A DNA stretch of 64,000 bases from Streptomyces sp. NBC_01669. Lineage in GTDB: Bacteria; Actinomycetota; Actinomycetes; Streptomycetales; Streptomycetaceae. Below the pieces are notes generated by a model. That model was not told the origin of the DNA, did not search any database, and was given only the letters and a program-made list of their open reading frames with translations. The stretch covers positions 2,790,001 to 2,854,000 of the forward strand of contig NZ_JAPEQG010000001.1 of assembly GCF_026339735.1 (NCBI RefSeq), in the 5' to 3' direction. Both the position numbers and the translations under genes were made by a program. Shown piece by piece: positions 16,217-25,163 of this stretch (the first letter of the stretch is position 1; the number at the start of each line of letters is the position of its first letter).

Positions 16217-18646
16217 TCAGCCGTTCAGGTTCACCAGCAGGGGTGGCGCATGGTCCCCCCGTACGGTCGTCAGGGACAGCACCGCGTGTCCGGCCGGAAC
16301 GCGATGGGCCAGTTCGGAGGCGGACCAGCGTTCGCGTTCGACCTGGCGTACGGTCACCGCGTCCGTGGTCACGGCCTTCCCGGTGACCAGTTTGCGGAAG
16401 GCGTGGATGGCCCGGGTCATCGGCTGGTCGGCGAAGACCGTGCGCTGGGTGACGTCCCTCGTCTCGACCCATTCCGTGCCCCATGCCTCGGCGAACTTCT
16501 TGCCGTCCCAGGTGGTGATCCCGGAGAACGCCATCCGGCAGCCCACGGCGCCGAGCAGCGCCGTGTGGAGGTTCTCCGGGACGTCGTCGAGGGTGCGCAG
16601 CGTGACCACGGCTCCGGCGTGCGCGGAGCGCAGCCGCTGGATTCCGCGGACGGTGTCGGGGGTCAGGGCACGGGTCGCGTCGTCGAGGACGAGGCAGGCG
16701 AAGAGCGAGCGGTCCGTGCGGGTGGCGGCGCTCGCGGTGAACTGGGCGAGGACAAGGCGGGCCAGCATCCGCGACGCCTCGGCGTGGCCGCGTTCGGGCA
16801 GATCGATGCGGACCCTCAGCGGGTGTTCCAGGGCCCGCAGGGAAAAGGGGCGGGCCTTGCCGGTCGTGTCGAAGAAGTCGGCGAACGCGGGCCGGTCGAG
16901 GAGAGCGACCCGGTCGGCGAGCGTAGGTCCGGCGTCGCCCGGGGCGCCGGACTGGCGGGCGCGCGCGTCCAGTTCACGGTGCATGTCCTGCCTGCCCGTC
17001 GCGTCGAGGGCCGCGCGCAGGGTGGAGAGCGTCTCCGGTACGCCGTCGAGCAGTTCCCGCAGCTCCGGGACGGAGGGGAAGCGACCGTGGGCGGCGCGGT
17101 AGGGACCGAGGAGCTGGGCGAGGGCGGTGGCGGCGCGTCGGCTGTCCACCTCCTGGAGATCACCGACGAGCCCCTCGGCCAGGACGGCAGCGGCTTCGTC
17201 GGGGTCGGTGGTGCCTCCGTACAGGTCGAGATCGTGGACGGAGGACGGGTCGCCGAGCTTGACCACGACGTCGAAGCCCTCGTCGGCGCCGAGCTGGGTT
17301 CCGGCGGCGCACACCGCGACGACGGCTGCGCGCCCGGCGAGCGCCTGGAGGGCGAGGGATTCGACGACCGGCCGGATCAATGCGCGGCTCTTGCCCGCTC
17401 CCGGCGGCCCGACCGCCAGCAGGGAGGTGCCGAGCAGCCCGGGGTCGAGGGCGATGCCGCTGCCGCGGCGCGCGTAGGGGTTGCGTTCGCTGTCGTCGAC
17501 GGTGCCGAGTCTGACCTGGTCGACCAGCAGGTCGTGCCGGGCGGCACGGACCGGGAGATCACGTGCGCCGGAGGGGTGGGTGCAGGCGGCGGCGCCGTTG
17601 CGCAGCACGGTGTCGGTGAAGGCGGGGAGCCGGCTGCTGTCGGCGCGTACGGACGTCCAGGCACGTCGGATACGGGCGTAGTCGACGTCGTTCATCCGGC
17701 CCGTCCGCGCCTCCTGGGAAAGCTTGGCAGCGACCTGGTTCTGTCCGGCGGCGCGTACGTCGGGCCACTCGGCCGGATCGTCCGCGCCGTCGTCCGTGCG
17801 GTCTTCGGTGCCGCGGCCTGCGTCCCGGGCCGCGCCGCCGTGCACGTTGCCGCTCGCGCGTTCGGTCGTGGCGGCGCGGTCCGTCGACGGGTGCTGCGGT
17901 CCGTTGCCGCCGGAGGTCCGGCGCAGCAGTTCCGTCCACCGCCCCAGCTTCGCGAACGGCCACACGATCACCAGGGTGATCAGTGCGTACAGCGTGTACG
18001 TGACCGCGGTGGTCACCGTGCGGTCGGTGCCCAGCCACGGTGCGGCGAAGCTGAAGGTCAGCTCCATGCCCGGCACGGTCCCGTTCCATACGAGGATCCA
18101 GACCAGCAGGGCGCCGACTGCGGCGCCGCCGGCTCGCGCGGCGGGTCCCCGGCCCCCGACCCATCGTTCGAACGCGGCGGGCCAGTTACCCAAGCGGCCG
18201 AACCCGTAGAAGATGGCTGCGGTGATCAGGAGGCGGTATATGTCGAGCGCCCGTACCGCCCCGTGGGTCAGCGGCTGATCTCCGAACGGTCCCCACCAGC
18301 CGTCGGGGGTGAAGAGTTTCAGCGGAACCCGCCAGTACGGGATGTATCCGTTGCGCCAGAGCGACCAGATGAGGATCGAGGCCAGCAGCGAGATCACGGC
18401 TCCGCTGAGCAGGGTGCGGTCGGGCGTGCGCTCCTCTTCCCGGGCGGGCCGGGAGGTGTGACCGAGCCGCCAGACGCCCGGTTCCGCGATGGGCCTGGGG
18501 ATGCGCAGCCAGTCGCCGAGGGAGGGCCCGGAGGCCGGTGCGTGGCCCGGCATGGGCGGCATCACGGGCGGTGGTGGGCCGGCCGGGCGCGGCACCGAAT
18601 GACCGGAGCGGGTGCCGCGTGAGTCGTACGTGCCCTCGGTGTCCAT
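16217..18646 (-). CDS. Membrane-anchored P-loop ATPase (conjugation-ATPase-like)
   Basis: An 809-residue protein. A Pro/Gly-rich cytoplasmic N-terminus is followed by about four membrane segments (near residues 80-97, 135-150, 175-189 and 210-230), a charged Thr/Asp/Gly-rich linker, and a large ATPase domain. Walker A is GPPGAGKS at 413-420, and a hydrophobic strand ending in LVLDDATRAL may be Walker B. The layout of a TM anchor plus a TraG/VirD4- or FtsK-like motor recalls DNA-pumping coupling proteins, but I know of no experimental function. It diverges from gabT across 270 bp and ends 174 bp before the PucR start. Possibly a chromosomal type IV coupling-like protein. Confidence 0.7.
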   Translation of the reverse strand: MDTEGTYDSRGTRSGHSVPRPAGPPPPVMPPMPGHAPASGPSLGDWLRIPRPIAEPGVWRLGHTSRPAREEERTPDRTLLSGAVISLLASILIWSLWRNGYIPYWRVPLKLFTPDGWWGPFGDQPLTHGAVRALDIYRLLITAAIFYGFGRLGNWPAAFERWVGGRGPAARAGGAAVGALLVWILVWNGTVPGMELTFSFAAPWLGTDRTVTTAVTYTLYALITLVIVWPFAKLGRWTELLRRTSGGNGPQHPSTDRAATTERASGNVHGGAARDAGRGTEDRTDDGADDPAEWPDVRAAGQNQVAAKLSQEARTGRMNDVDYARIRRAWTSVRADSSRLPAFTDTVLRNGAAACTHPSGARDLPVRAARHDLLVDQVRLGTVDDSERNPYARRGSGIALDPGLLGTSLLAVGPPGAGKSRALIRPVVESLALQALAGRAAVVAVCAAGTQLGADEGFDVVVKLGDPSSVHDLDLYGGTTDPDEAAAVLAEGLVGDLQEVDSRRAATALAQLLGPYRAAHGRFPSVPELRELLDGVPETLSTLRAALDATGRQDMHRELDARARQSGAPGDAGPTLADRVALLDRPAFADFFDTTGKARPFSLRALEHPLRVRIDLPERGHAEASRMLARLVLAQFTASAATRTDRSLFACLVLDDATRALTPDTVRGIQRLRSAHAGAVVTLRTLDDVPENLHTALLGAVGCRMAFSGITTWDGKKFAEAWGTEWVETRDVTQRTVFADQPMTRAIHAFRKLVTGKAVTTDAVTVRQVERERWSASELAHRVPAGHAVLSLTTVRGDHAPPLLVNLNG

Positions 18647-18917
18647 GTGCTGTCCCTCGTCCCCTGACCAGCGCCGACCGGCTGACTCCGGGCGCGGACG
18701 CCCGATCCCCTCAATCTAGTGCCCCGTACCACCCCGTCAGACGCTGTCGAGCGGGATGTCGTCCCGCACCTGTTGCCGGGCCGGGGCCATGCCGGTCGCT
18801 ATGTCCGTGACGGACAACCGCGACCCGCCACTTCTCCCGAACGGAACATGCCGGACCCCCGGCCTCGCCCCTAGCCTGCAGAGAGAGAAGCGTCCGAAAC
18901 ACCCCCAGGAGCCCCGC

Positions 18918-20258
18918 ATGACCGCAATTCCGCAGGAGCGCCGCGTCGTCACTGCCATTCCCGGCCCGAAGTCGGTGGAGCTGCAGGCCCGCCGTCTCGC
19001 GACGGTCGCCGCAGGTGTGGGCTCCACCCTGCCGGTGTTCACCGCCCGTGCCGGTGGCGGGATCATCGAGGACGTGGACGGCAACCGCCTGATCGACTTC
19101 GGCTCCGGCATCGCCGTGACCTCGGTCGGCGCCTCCGCCGAGGCCGTCGTGCGCCGCGCGTCCGCGCAGCTGGCCGACTTCACCCACACCTGTTTCATGG
19201 TCACGCCGTACGAGGGGTACGTCGAGGTCTGTGAGCAGCTCGCCGAGCTGACGCCGGGCGACCACGCCAAGAAGTCCGCGCTGTTCAACTCGGGCGCCGA
19301 GGCCGTTGAGAACGCCGTGAAGATCGCCCGTGCCTACACCAAGCGCACCGCCGTCGTCGTCTTCGACCACGGCTACCACGGCCGGACGAACCTCACGATG
19401 GCGCTGACCGCCAAGAACATGCCGTACAAGCAGGGCTTCGGTCCGTTCGCGCCCGAGGTCTACCGCGTCCCGGTGGCGTACGGCTACCGCTGGCCGACCG
19501 GTGCGGAGAATGCCGGTGCCGAGGCGTCCGCCCAGGCCATCGACCAGATCACCAAGCAGATCGGTGCCGACAACGTCGCCGCGATCATCATCGAGCCGGT
19601 GCTCGGCGAGGGCGGCTTCATCGAGCCGGCGAAGGGCTTCCTCCCCGCCATCGCGCAGTTCGCCAAGGACAACGGCATCGTCTTTGTCGCGGACGAGATC
19701 CAGTCCGGCTTCTGCCGTACCGGCCAGTGGTTCGCCTGCGAGGACGAGGGCATCGTCCCCGACCTGATCACCACCGCCAAGGGCATCGCGGGCGGTCTGC
19801 CGCTCTCCGCAGTGACCGGCCGCGCCGAGATCATGGACGCCGCGCACGCGGGCGGCCTCGGCGGTACGTACGGCGGTAACCCGGTGGCCTGCGCGGGTGC
19901 GCTCGGTGCCATCGAGACCATGCGTGAGCTGGACCTGAACGGGAAGGCGAAGCGCATCGAGGAGGTCATGAAGGGCCGCCTCGCCGAGATGCAGGCGAAG
20001 CTGCCGAACGGCGACGTCATCGGTGACATCCGCGGCCGCGGCGCGATGATCGCGATCGAGCTGGTGAAGTCCGGCACGAAGGACCCGAACCCGGAGGCCG
20101 CCGCGAAGCTCGCGAAGGCCTGTCACGCCGAGGGCGTGCTCGTCCTCACCTGTGGCACGTACGGCAATGTGCTGCGCTTCCTGCCGCCGCTGGTGATCGG
20201 AGAGGACCTGCTGAACGAGGGCCTCGACGTCATCGAGCAGGCTTTCAGCCAGATCTGA
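18918..20258 (+). CDS. gabT: 4-aminobutyrate aminotransferase
   Basis: A PLP-dependent class III aminotransferase of 446 residues that transfers the amino group of GABA to 2-oxoglutarate, giving succinic semialdehyde and glutamate. NSGAEAVENAVKIAR is at 124-138, HGYHGRT at 151-157, the cofactor-binding Asp is D259 in VADEIQSGF, and the Schiff-base lysine is K288 in TTAKGIAGG. The ATG at 18918 has AGGAG eight bases upstream, and the frame before it is unlike the family. The product succinic semialdehyde would be oxidised by the aldehyde dehydrogenase encoded at 12831. The gene stands alone and is followed by a weak hairpin at 20257. Confidence 0.93.
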   Translation: MTAIPQERRVVTAIPGPKSVELQARRLATVAAGVGSTLPVFTARAGGGIIEDVDGNRLIDFGSGIAVTSVGASAEAVVRRASAQLADFTHTCFMVTPYEGYVEVCEQLAELTPGDHAKKSALFNSGAEAVENAVKIARAYTKRTAVVVFDHGYHGRTNLTMALTAKNMPYKQGFGPFAPEVYRVPVAYGYRWPTGAENAGAEASAQAIDQITKQIGADNVAAIIIEPVLGEGGFIEPAKGFLPAIAQFAKDNGIVFVADEIQSGFCRTGQWFACEDEGIVPDLITTAKGIAGGLPLSAVTGRAEIMDAAHAGGLGGTYGGNPVACAGALGAIETMRELDLNGKAKRIEEVMKGRLAEMQAKLPNGDVIGDIRGRGAMIAIELVKSGTKDPNPEAAAKLAKACHAEGVLVLTCGTYGNVLRFLPPLVIGEDLLNEGLDVIEQAFSQI

Positions 20259-20278
20259 TCCGGTCCTGGCGCCGGATC
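20257..20278 (+). terminator. Weak hairpin after gabT
   Basis: Arms GATCCGG and CCGGATC around an 8-nt loop, overlapping the last bases of gabT. There is no T-run, so it is a low-confidence terminator. Confidence 0.4.
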
Positions 20279-20382
20279 CTGACCGGGCCCACGTGAGGGT
20301 CTGTGAAGAAGGTGTGGGGGGCCGATGGCGGGATCCGATTCCGGCTGTCGGTCCCCCATCGGCTGCCGTACGGTTTCTGTAG

Positions 20383-21207
20383 ATGAGAGAAACACCCCGC
20401 TCGCAGGGCACTGCGAGCGAGACCGGGTCGGAGCTTCCCCGGCGCCGTCCTGGTCGTGCCTTCGCGCACACCACTGGAGCCTCTGGCTCCGGAACTCCTC
20501 ACCGATCGGATGGCCGCTCGCCCCAAACCCCCCGGGGCGCGCGGCAAACCGATCCAGGCGGCCGCCCCGGAACCACCCCCCCTGTTCCGGGGCGGTCGGC
20601 TTTTCCTCTTTCGCTGGTGTTGTCACTGCTCGCGGTCTTTGCGCTCCTCACCTGGCAGGTCGCGGCCGACGGACCGCTGCGCGGGCTGGACGAGCGGATC
20701 GGCCGGGCCGCCGTCGGACACGGTCCCGCCCGGCTCACCGAATTCCTCGCCGATCTCGGCAATATGCAGGTCGCGCTCCCGGTCCTGGGCTGCGCGATCG
20801 TATACGCGCTGCTGCGCGGCGCACGCCGTGAACCGCTGTCCGCGGCGTCGGCCATGGCGGTGGTACCCGCGGTGATCGTCCCGCTCAAGGACTGGATCGC
20901 CCGCCCGGGACCGCTGACCGAGGCGACGGGCTACTACCCGTCGGGCCATGCGGCGACGGCCGCGGTGGCGTACGGGGCCGCGGCGCTGTTGCTCGCACCG
21001 CGCACAGGTCCGGCAGGGCGGTCGAAGCGGTCATGGATGATGCCCGTCGCCGCTGTCCTGCTGACAGTGGCGACGGGCATCGGTCTGGTGCTGCGCGGCT
21101 ATCACTGGCCGCTGGATGTGTTCGGCAGCTGGTGCCTGAGCGGGCTGCTGCTCCTGACGCTCAGCCGGCCGAGCTGTTCCTCTCGGCGGCGTCAGCCGCC
21201 GAAGTAG
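20383..21207 (+). CDS. PAP2-superfamily membrane phosphatase
   Basis: Up to 274 residues. An Arg/Pro/Ser-rich N-terminal ~70 residues precede five or so membrane helices. All three acid-phosphatase signatures are present: KDWIARPGP, PSGHAAT, and RGYHWPLDVFGSW with the catalytic His. Such enzymes dephosphorylate membrane lipids (phosphatidate, undecaprenyl pyrophosphate) at the outer membrane face. The start may be later than the ATG at 20383, because the N-terminal region is low-complexity. The 3' end overlaps the convergent chitinase gene by 16 bp, so no terminator separates them. Confidence 0.85.
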   Translation: MRETPRSQGTASETGSELPRRRPGRAFAHTTGASGSGTPHRSDGRSPQTPRGARQTDPGGRPGTTPPVPGRSAFPLSLVLSLLAVFALLTWQVAADGPLRGLDERIGRAAVGHGPARLTEFLADLGNMQVALPVLGCAIVYALLRGARREPLSAASAMAVVPAVIVPLKDWIARPGPLTEATGYYPSGHAATAAVAYGAAALLLAPRTGPAGRSKRSWMMPVAAVLLTVATGIGLVLRGYHWPLDVFGSWCLSGLLLLTLSRPSCSSRRRQPPK

Positions 21208-23021
21208 GCGTCGAAATTCTTCGAGAACTCACTGTTGTTGAAGCGGTCCCAGTTGATCGACCACGTCATCAGTCCGCGCAGTCCGGGCCAGGTCCCGTGC
21301 GTGGCGTACGAACCGCAGTCGGTCTTCTTCGTCAGGCAGTTCAGCGCCTTGGTGACCTCGGTGGGCGAGGTGTATCCGTTGCCCGCCTGGGTGGAGGCCG
21401 GCAGGCCGATGGACACCTGGTCGGGGCGGAGCGCGGGGAAGACCTTGGTGGTGTCGCCGGCCACCGGGAAGCCGGTGAGCAGCATGTCGGTCATGGCGAT
21501 GTGGAAGTCGGCGCCGCCCATCGAGTGGTACTGGTTGTCCAGACCCATGATGGAACCCGAGTTGTAGTCCTGGACGTGCAGCAGGGTGAGGTCGTCACGC
21601 AGGGCGTGGATGACCGGGAGGTAGGCACCGGCGCGCGGGTCCTGGCCGCCCCAGGGGCCGGAGCCGTAGTACTGGTAGCCGAGTTGCACGAAGAAGGTCT
21701 CGGGCGCCATGGTCAGGACGAACGTGTCGCCGTACTTGGCCTTGAGGGTCTTCACCGCGGAGATCAGGTTGACGATGACCGGCGTGGTCGGATTGCGGAA
21801 GTCGGTGTCGCCGGTGTTCAGCGAGAGCGAGTGGCCCTCGAAGTCGATGTCCAGGCCGTCCAGACCGTACTCGTCGATGATCTTGCTGACGGAGGAGACG
21901 AAGGTGTCACGGGCGGCGGTGGTCGAGAGCTGCACCTGGCCGTTCTGACCGCCGATGGAGATCAGCACCTTCTTGCCCGCGGCCTGCTTGGCCTTGATGG
22001 CTGCCTTGAACTCGGCCGCGGACTCGACGTTCGGGCACTCGGTGACGGGGCAGAGCGAGAACCGGATGTCGCCGGAGGTGACGGAGGTCGGCTCGCCGAA
22101 AGCCAGGTCGATGACGTCCCAGGAGTCGGGTACGTCCGCCATCCGCGTGTATCCGGAGCCGTTGGCGAAGCTGGAGTGCAGATAGCCGACGAGGGCGTGG
22201 GCGGGGAGTCCCGCGCCGCCGCCACCGCCTCCGCCGCCCGCCGTGGTGGTGGCGGTGACGGCAGCGGTCTTGGCGGAGTCACCTGCGGAGTTGGTCGCGG
22301 CGACCTGGAAGCTGTACGCGGTCGAGGCGGCCAGGCCCGACACGGTGGCGGAGGTTCCGGTGACGGAGAGGACCTTCGTGCCGCCCTGGTAGACGTTGTA
22401 GCCGGTCGCTCCCGTGGAGCCGGTCCAGGAGAGGGCGACGGACGAGGAAGTGGTGGCTGTGGCCTTCAGTCCGGTGGGGGCGGCCGGGAGCGCGACCGGG
22501 TCGCCGCCGGGTCCGGTGAGGGACAGGTCGTCGGCGTAGTAGGCGGGAGTCCCGTACCACCCGTGGGTGTAGATCGTCACCGAGGTCGTGGCGGCGCCGG
22601 TCCTGAACGTGGTGGTGAGCTGCTGCCAGCCGGTCGCGGACGGTGTCCACGTCGACACGTCGGTGGTGCCGGTCCCGGACGCACCGAGGTACACGTAGCT
22701 GCCCTGCACCCAGGCACTGAGGGTGTACGTGGAGTCCGGCTTGACCGTCACGGTCTGGGAGCACTGGGCGTTGTCGCTGCCGGCCGGGGTCGCCTTCAGC
22801 GCGGAAGTTCCGCCGTGGACGGGCGTGCTGACGACGGCTCCGCTGCCGCCCGTACAGCTCCAGCCGTCCAGGCCGGCCTCGAAGCCGCCGTTGCGCGCCA
22901 CATCGGCGTCGGCCGCGGCGGCGGCCGGAGCCGAGGCCGCGAGGCCACCGGCGACGAGAAGGGCCGCCGAGAAGGCGGCCAGAAGTCCGGAAAATCGGGC
23001 GGGGGGTCCCGTGCGTTCCAC
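21192..23021 (-). CDS. Secreted GH18 chitinase with CBM and FnIII domains
   Basis: A 609-residue exported chitinase. The GTG at 23021 has GGAGG five bases upstream and begins a signal peptide (FSGLLAAFSAALLVAGGLAA, cut after an Ala-rich stretch). A beta-sandwich carbohydrate-binding module spans roughly residues 40-170 (NGGFEAGLDGWSC at its start) and a fibronectin III domain about 180-265. An eight-glycine linker then leads to the GH18 barrel. The catalytic DxxDxDxE motif is DGLDIDFE at 388-395, with E395 as the acid. The enzyme degrades chitin outside the cell. A DasR-type operator upstream fits GlcNAc control. Confidence 0.93.
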   Translation of the reverse strand: MERTGPPARFSGLLAAFSAALLVAGGLAASAPAAAAADADVARNGGFEAGLDGWSCTGGSGAVVSTPVHGGTSALKATPAGSDNAQCSQTVTVKPDSTYTLSAWVQGSYVYLGASGTGTTDVSTWTPSATGWQQLTTTFRTGAATTSVTIYTHGWYGTPAYYADDLSLTGPGGDPVALPAAPTGLKATATTSSSVALSWTGSTGATGYNVYQGGTKVLSVTGTSATVSGLAASTAYSFQVAATNSAGDSAKTAAVTATTTAGGGGGGGGAGLPAHALVGYLHSSFANGSGYTRMADVPDSWDVIDLAFGEPTSVTSGDIRFSLCPVTECPNVESAAEFKAAIKAKQAAGKKVLISIGGQNGQVQLSTTAARDTFVSSVSKIIDEYGLDGLDIDFEGHSLSLNTGDTDFRNPTTPVIVNLISAVKTLKAKYGDTFVLTMAPETFFVQLGYQYYGSGPWGGQDPRAGAYLPVIHALRDDLTLLHVQDYNSGSIMGLDNQYHSMGGADFHIAMTDMLLTGFPVAGDTTKVFPALRPDQVSIGLPASTQAGNGYTSPTEVTKALNCLTKKTDCGSYATHGTWPGLRGLMTWSINWDRFNNSEFSKNFDAYFGG

Positions 23022-23063
23022 AACGGCCTCCGTGCAGGGGGAAATTGAGTGTGGCGCGCACAA

Positions 23064-23095
23064 CATGGTCCAGACCAATCAGGTTGTCAAGACCT
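23064..23095 (-). promoter_or_regulatory. DasR-type operator (dre) and promoter of the chitinase gene
   Basis: The core at 23066-23077 is TGGTCCAGACCA, one base from the perfect DasR palindrome TGGTCTAGACCA. A second half-matching 12-mer, TTGTCAAGACCT, lies at 23084-23095, giving the tandem 12-bp repeats known from streptomycete chitinase promoters. A TTGACA -35 box on the minus strand (23085-23090) falls inside the second repeat. Confidence 0.75.
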
Positions 23096-23196
23096 CTGGC
23101 ACCACCCCGCCCCCGCCGCTCCGCATTCATCCACGGCCGGCGTCCACCCCTCCCCCGCTTCCACCCCCGCCGCTCCGAGCCGCTCCCGCCGCAGCC

Positions 23197-23641
23197 TCAC
23201 GCCTCGCCGGCTCCAGCGGTGTCGCGTCGGTGAGCGTCAACGATCCGTCCGGCGGAATCAGCCGGTGGCCCACCCCGGTACGGCACGACGATCCAGGTCC
23301 CGAGCCCCGCCCCCCATACCTCCGTTCCGATCCAGCGGGCAACCGCGCCCGGCGGCACGATGAAGCCCGTCCGGGCGTCGCCGAAAATCGGAGAGGACCG
23401 GCCCCGACCGGTCGATGAGGCGGGTGAGCAGGTCGAGCGTCGGGCAGCCGAGCTCCCCGGAAGACTCAGTACGTCCCAGCGCCCGCAAGCAGGAAGGAGC
23501 GCAATCCCGTCGGGATTGCGCTCCTTCCCACCGGCAGGCGTCCGGATCCGGTGCCACCGATGCAAGCCACTCGACTGCCACCTCTGCCCCGGGCCAGTCA
23601 TGGCCGACCTCCCTTTCCGCGTGCACCGACAGAGCGTTCAC
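23197..23641 (-). pseudogene. Possible frameshifted gene carrying an inserted hairpin
   Basis: The GTG at 23641 opens MNALSVHAEREVGHDWPGAE, which reads like real protein. Its frame passes through an 18-bp perfect inverted repeat and then deteriorates after LLTRLIDRSGPVLSDF. A second minus-strand frame takes over with GDARTGFIVPPGAVARWIGT, WGAGLGTWIVVPYRG and a stop at 23197. The rear part recalls the end of streptomycete bifunctional primase/polymerase-like proteins (VPPG, GTWIVVP). The most economical reading is one gene of about 140 residues with a frameshift near 23390. Alternatively the whole stretch is non-coding. Confidence 0.4.
23492..23528. repeat. Perfect 18-bp inverted repeat with a single-base centre
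   Basis: GGAAGGAGCGCAATCCCG and its exact complement CGGGATTGCGCTCCTTCC flank one T at 23510. It is the strongest palindrome I found in the window. It lies about 200 bp downstream of the polyamine operon and could be its terminator, but no T-run follows on either strand. Confidence 0.9.
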
Positions 23642-23725
23642 ACGGCGACAGAGGGGGCGCCCGGATCATGACGCAGGCCGGACCACCGCTTAGCAGTGAC
23701 CTGGGTCACACCGCGGGCGTCCCGG

Positions 23726-25141
23726 TCAGCTGTCGAAGCCGAGCCCCAGGCGGTCCATCGTCCGCAGCCACAGATTGCGGTGCCCGCCATTGCTGTCCGC
23801 CCTGGCCAGGGACCTCTTCGTGAGTTCGATCCCGGCCCAGGCGAACGGCTCCGGGGGGAACGGCATCGGCTTGGTGCGCACCATTTCCAGACCGGTCCGC
23901 TCGGTCCTTTCGCCGGACAGCAGGTCGAGCATCACATCGGCGCCGAACCGGGTTGCTCCGACACCGAGCCCGGTGAATCCGGCGGCGTAGGCGACGCGCC
24001 CCTGATGGGCCGTACCGAAGAAGGCGGAGAAGCGGGAACAGGTGTCGATCGCACCGCCCCAGGCGTGGCTGAAACGCACCCCGGCCAACTGCGGGAAGCA
24101 GTCGAAGAACTGGCCCGCGAGCTTGAGGAACGTCTCCGGCCGCTGGTCGAGATCGGCGCTCAGCCGGCCACCGTACGGATAGATCGCGTCATAGCCGCCC
24201 CACAGGATCCGGTTGTCCGCGGAGAGCCGGAAGTAGTGGAACTGGTTGGCGCTGTCGCCCAGCCCCTGCCGGTTCTTCCAGCCGATGGAGGCGAGCTGTT
24301 CGGCGCTGAGCGGTTCGGTCATCAACGCGTAGTCGTAGACCGGGACGGTGTACGGACGGACCCGCTTCACCAGTGACGGGAAGATGTTCGTGCCCAGCGC
24401 GACCCGCCGGGCGAGGACCTTCCCGTACGGAGTGCGAACCGCCATCCCGGTGGCGGTCCTGACCAGTTCGAGGCCCCGAGTGTGCTCGTACACCCGTACG
24501 CCCAGATCGAGGCAGGCCCGCTTCAGCCCCCAGGCGAGCTTGGCGGGGTGCAGCATGGCGACCCCGCGCCGGTCCCAGAGACCACCCAGGAATGTCGGTG
24601 AGTCGACCTCCGCGCGCAGTGCGTCCTGATCGAGGAATTCCACTCCGGTGAAGCCGAGTTCCTCCGCTTCCCGGTGCCATTCCCTGAGTTCTTCGAGCTG
24701 GTGGGGTTCCGTGGCGACATCGATTTCGCCGGTGCGCTCGAAATCGCAGTCGATGGAGTAGCGGGCGACAGCCACCTCGATGGCGTCGAGGTTCTGTTCG
24801 CCCAGTTCCTCCAGCTTCTTGATCTCGTCGGGCCAGCGTTCCAGGCCGTTGGGGAGGCCATGGGTGAGGGAGGCGGCGCAGAATCCGCCGTTGCGGCCCG
24901 AGGCGGCCCAGCCCACCTCGTGCCCCTCGATCAGCACGACGTCCCTTTCCGGGTCGCGTTCCTTGGCGATCAGCGCGGTCCACAGTCCGCTGTATCCGCC
25001 GCCGATGACGAGCAGATCGCAGTGTTCGTCGCCGGTGAGCGCGGGAAGCGCGTCGGGCCTGCCGGGGTCGTCCAGCCAGAACGAGACCGGCCGGGCGTCG
25101 GAGAGTGATTGTGCAGCAGTACGCATGGCAGCTGGGGCCAT
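23726..25141 (-). CDS. FAD-dependent amine oxidoreductase, gamma-glutamylputrescine oxidase-like
   Basis: A 471-residue flavoprotein of the DAO/GlyOx superfamily. The FAD-binding Rossmann motif is DLLVIGGGYSGLWTALIAKE near residues 40-60, then VVLIEGHEVGWAASGRNGGF (the second FAD contact), and the C-terminal GFTGLGVGATRFGADV that closes the flavin site. PuuB-type enzymes oxidise gamma-glutamylputrescine to the aldehyde, releasing ammonia and hydrogen peroxide. It is the last gene of the polyamine transporter operon, which supports that role, though other N-substituted amines are possible. The ATG at 25141 has AAGGAG nine bases upstream and is preferred over the TTG at 25150. Confidence 0.85.
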   Translation of the reverse strand: MAPAAMRTAAQSLSDARPVSFWLDDPGRPDALPALTGDEHCDLLVIGGGYSGLWTALIAKERDPERDVVLIEGHEVGWAASGRNGGFCAASLTHGLPNGLERWPDEIKKLEELGEQNLDAIEVAVARYSIDCDFERTGEIDVATEPHQLEELREWHREAEELGFTGVEFLDQDALRAEVDSPTFLGGLWDRRGVAMLHPAKLAWGLKRACLDLGVRVYEHTRGLELVRTATGMAVRTPYGKVLARRVALGTNIFPSLVKRVRPYTVPVYDYALMTEPLSAEQLASIGWKNRQGLGDSANQFHYFRLSADNRILWGGYDAIYPYGGRLSADLDQRPETFLKLAGQFFDCFPQLAGVRFSHAWGGAIDTCSRFSAFFGTAHQGRVAYAAGFTGLGVGATRFGADVMLDLLSGERTERTGLEMVRTKPMPFPPEPFAWAGIELTKRSLARADSNGGHRNLWLRTMDRLGLGFDS

Positions 25142-25163
25142 GGTTTCCAACTCCTTCAGGACT

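Noticed and set aside
14300..18622. Plus-strand open frame of 1440 codons
   Set aside because: It is antisense to the PucR and ATPase genes, is Gly/Arg/Val-rich without motifs, and is explained by third-position GC bias.
18711..20474. Minus-strand frame across gabT
   Set aside because: It is a mirror of a clearly coding aminotransferase. Its composition is biased and it has no ribosome-binding site.
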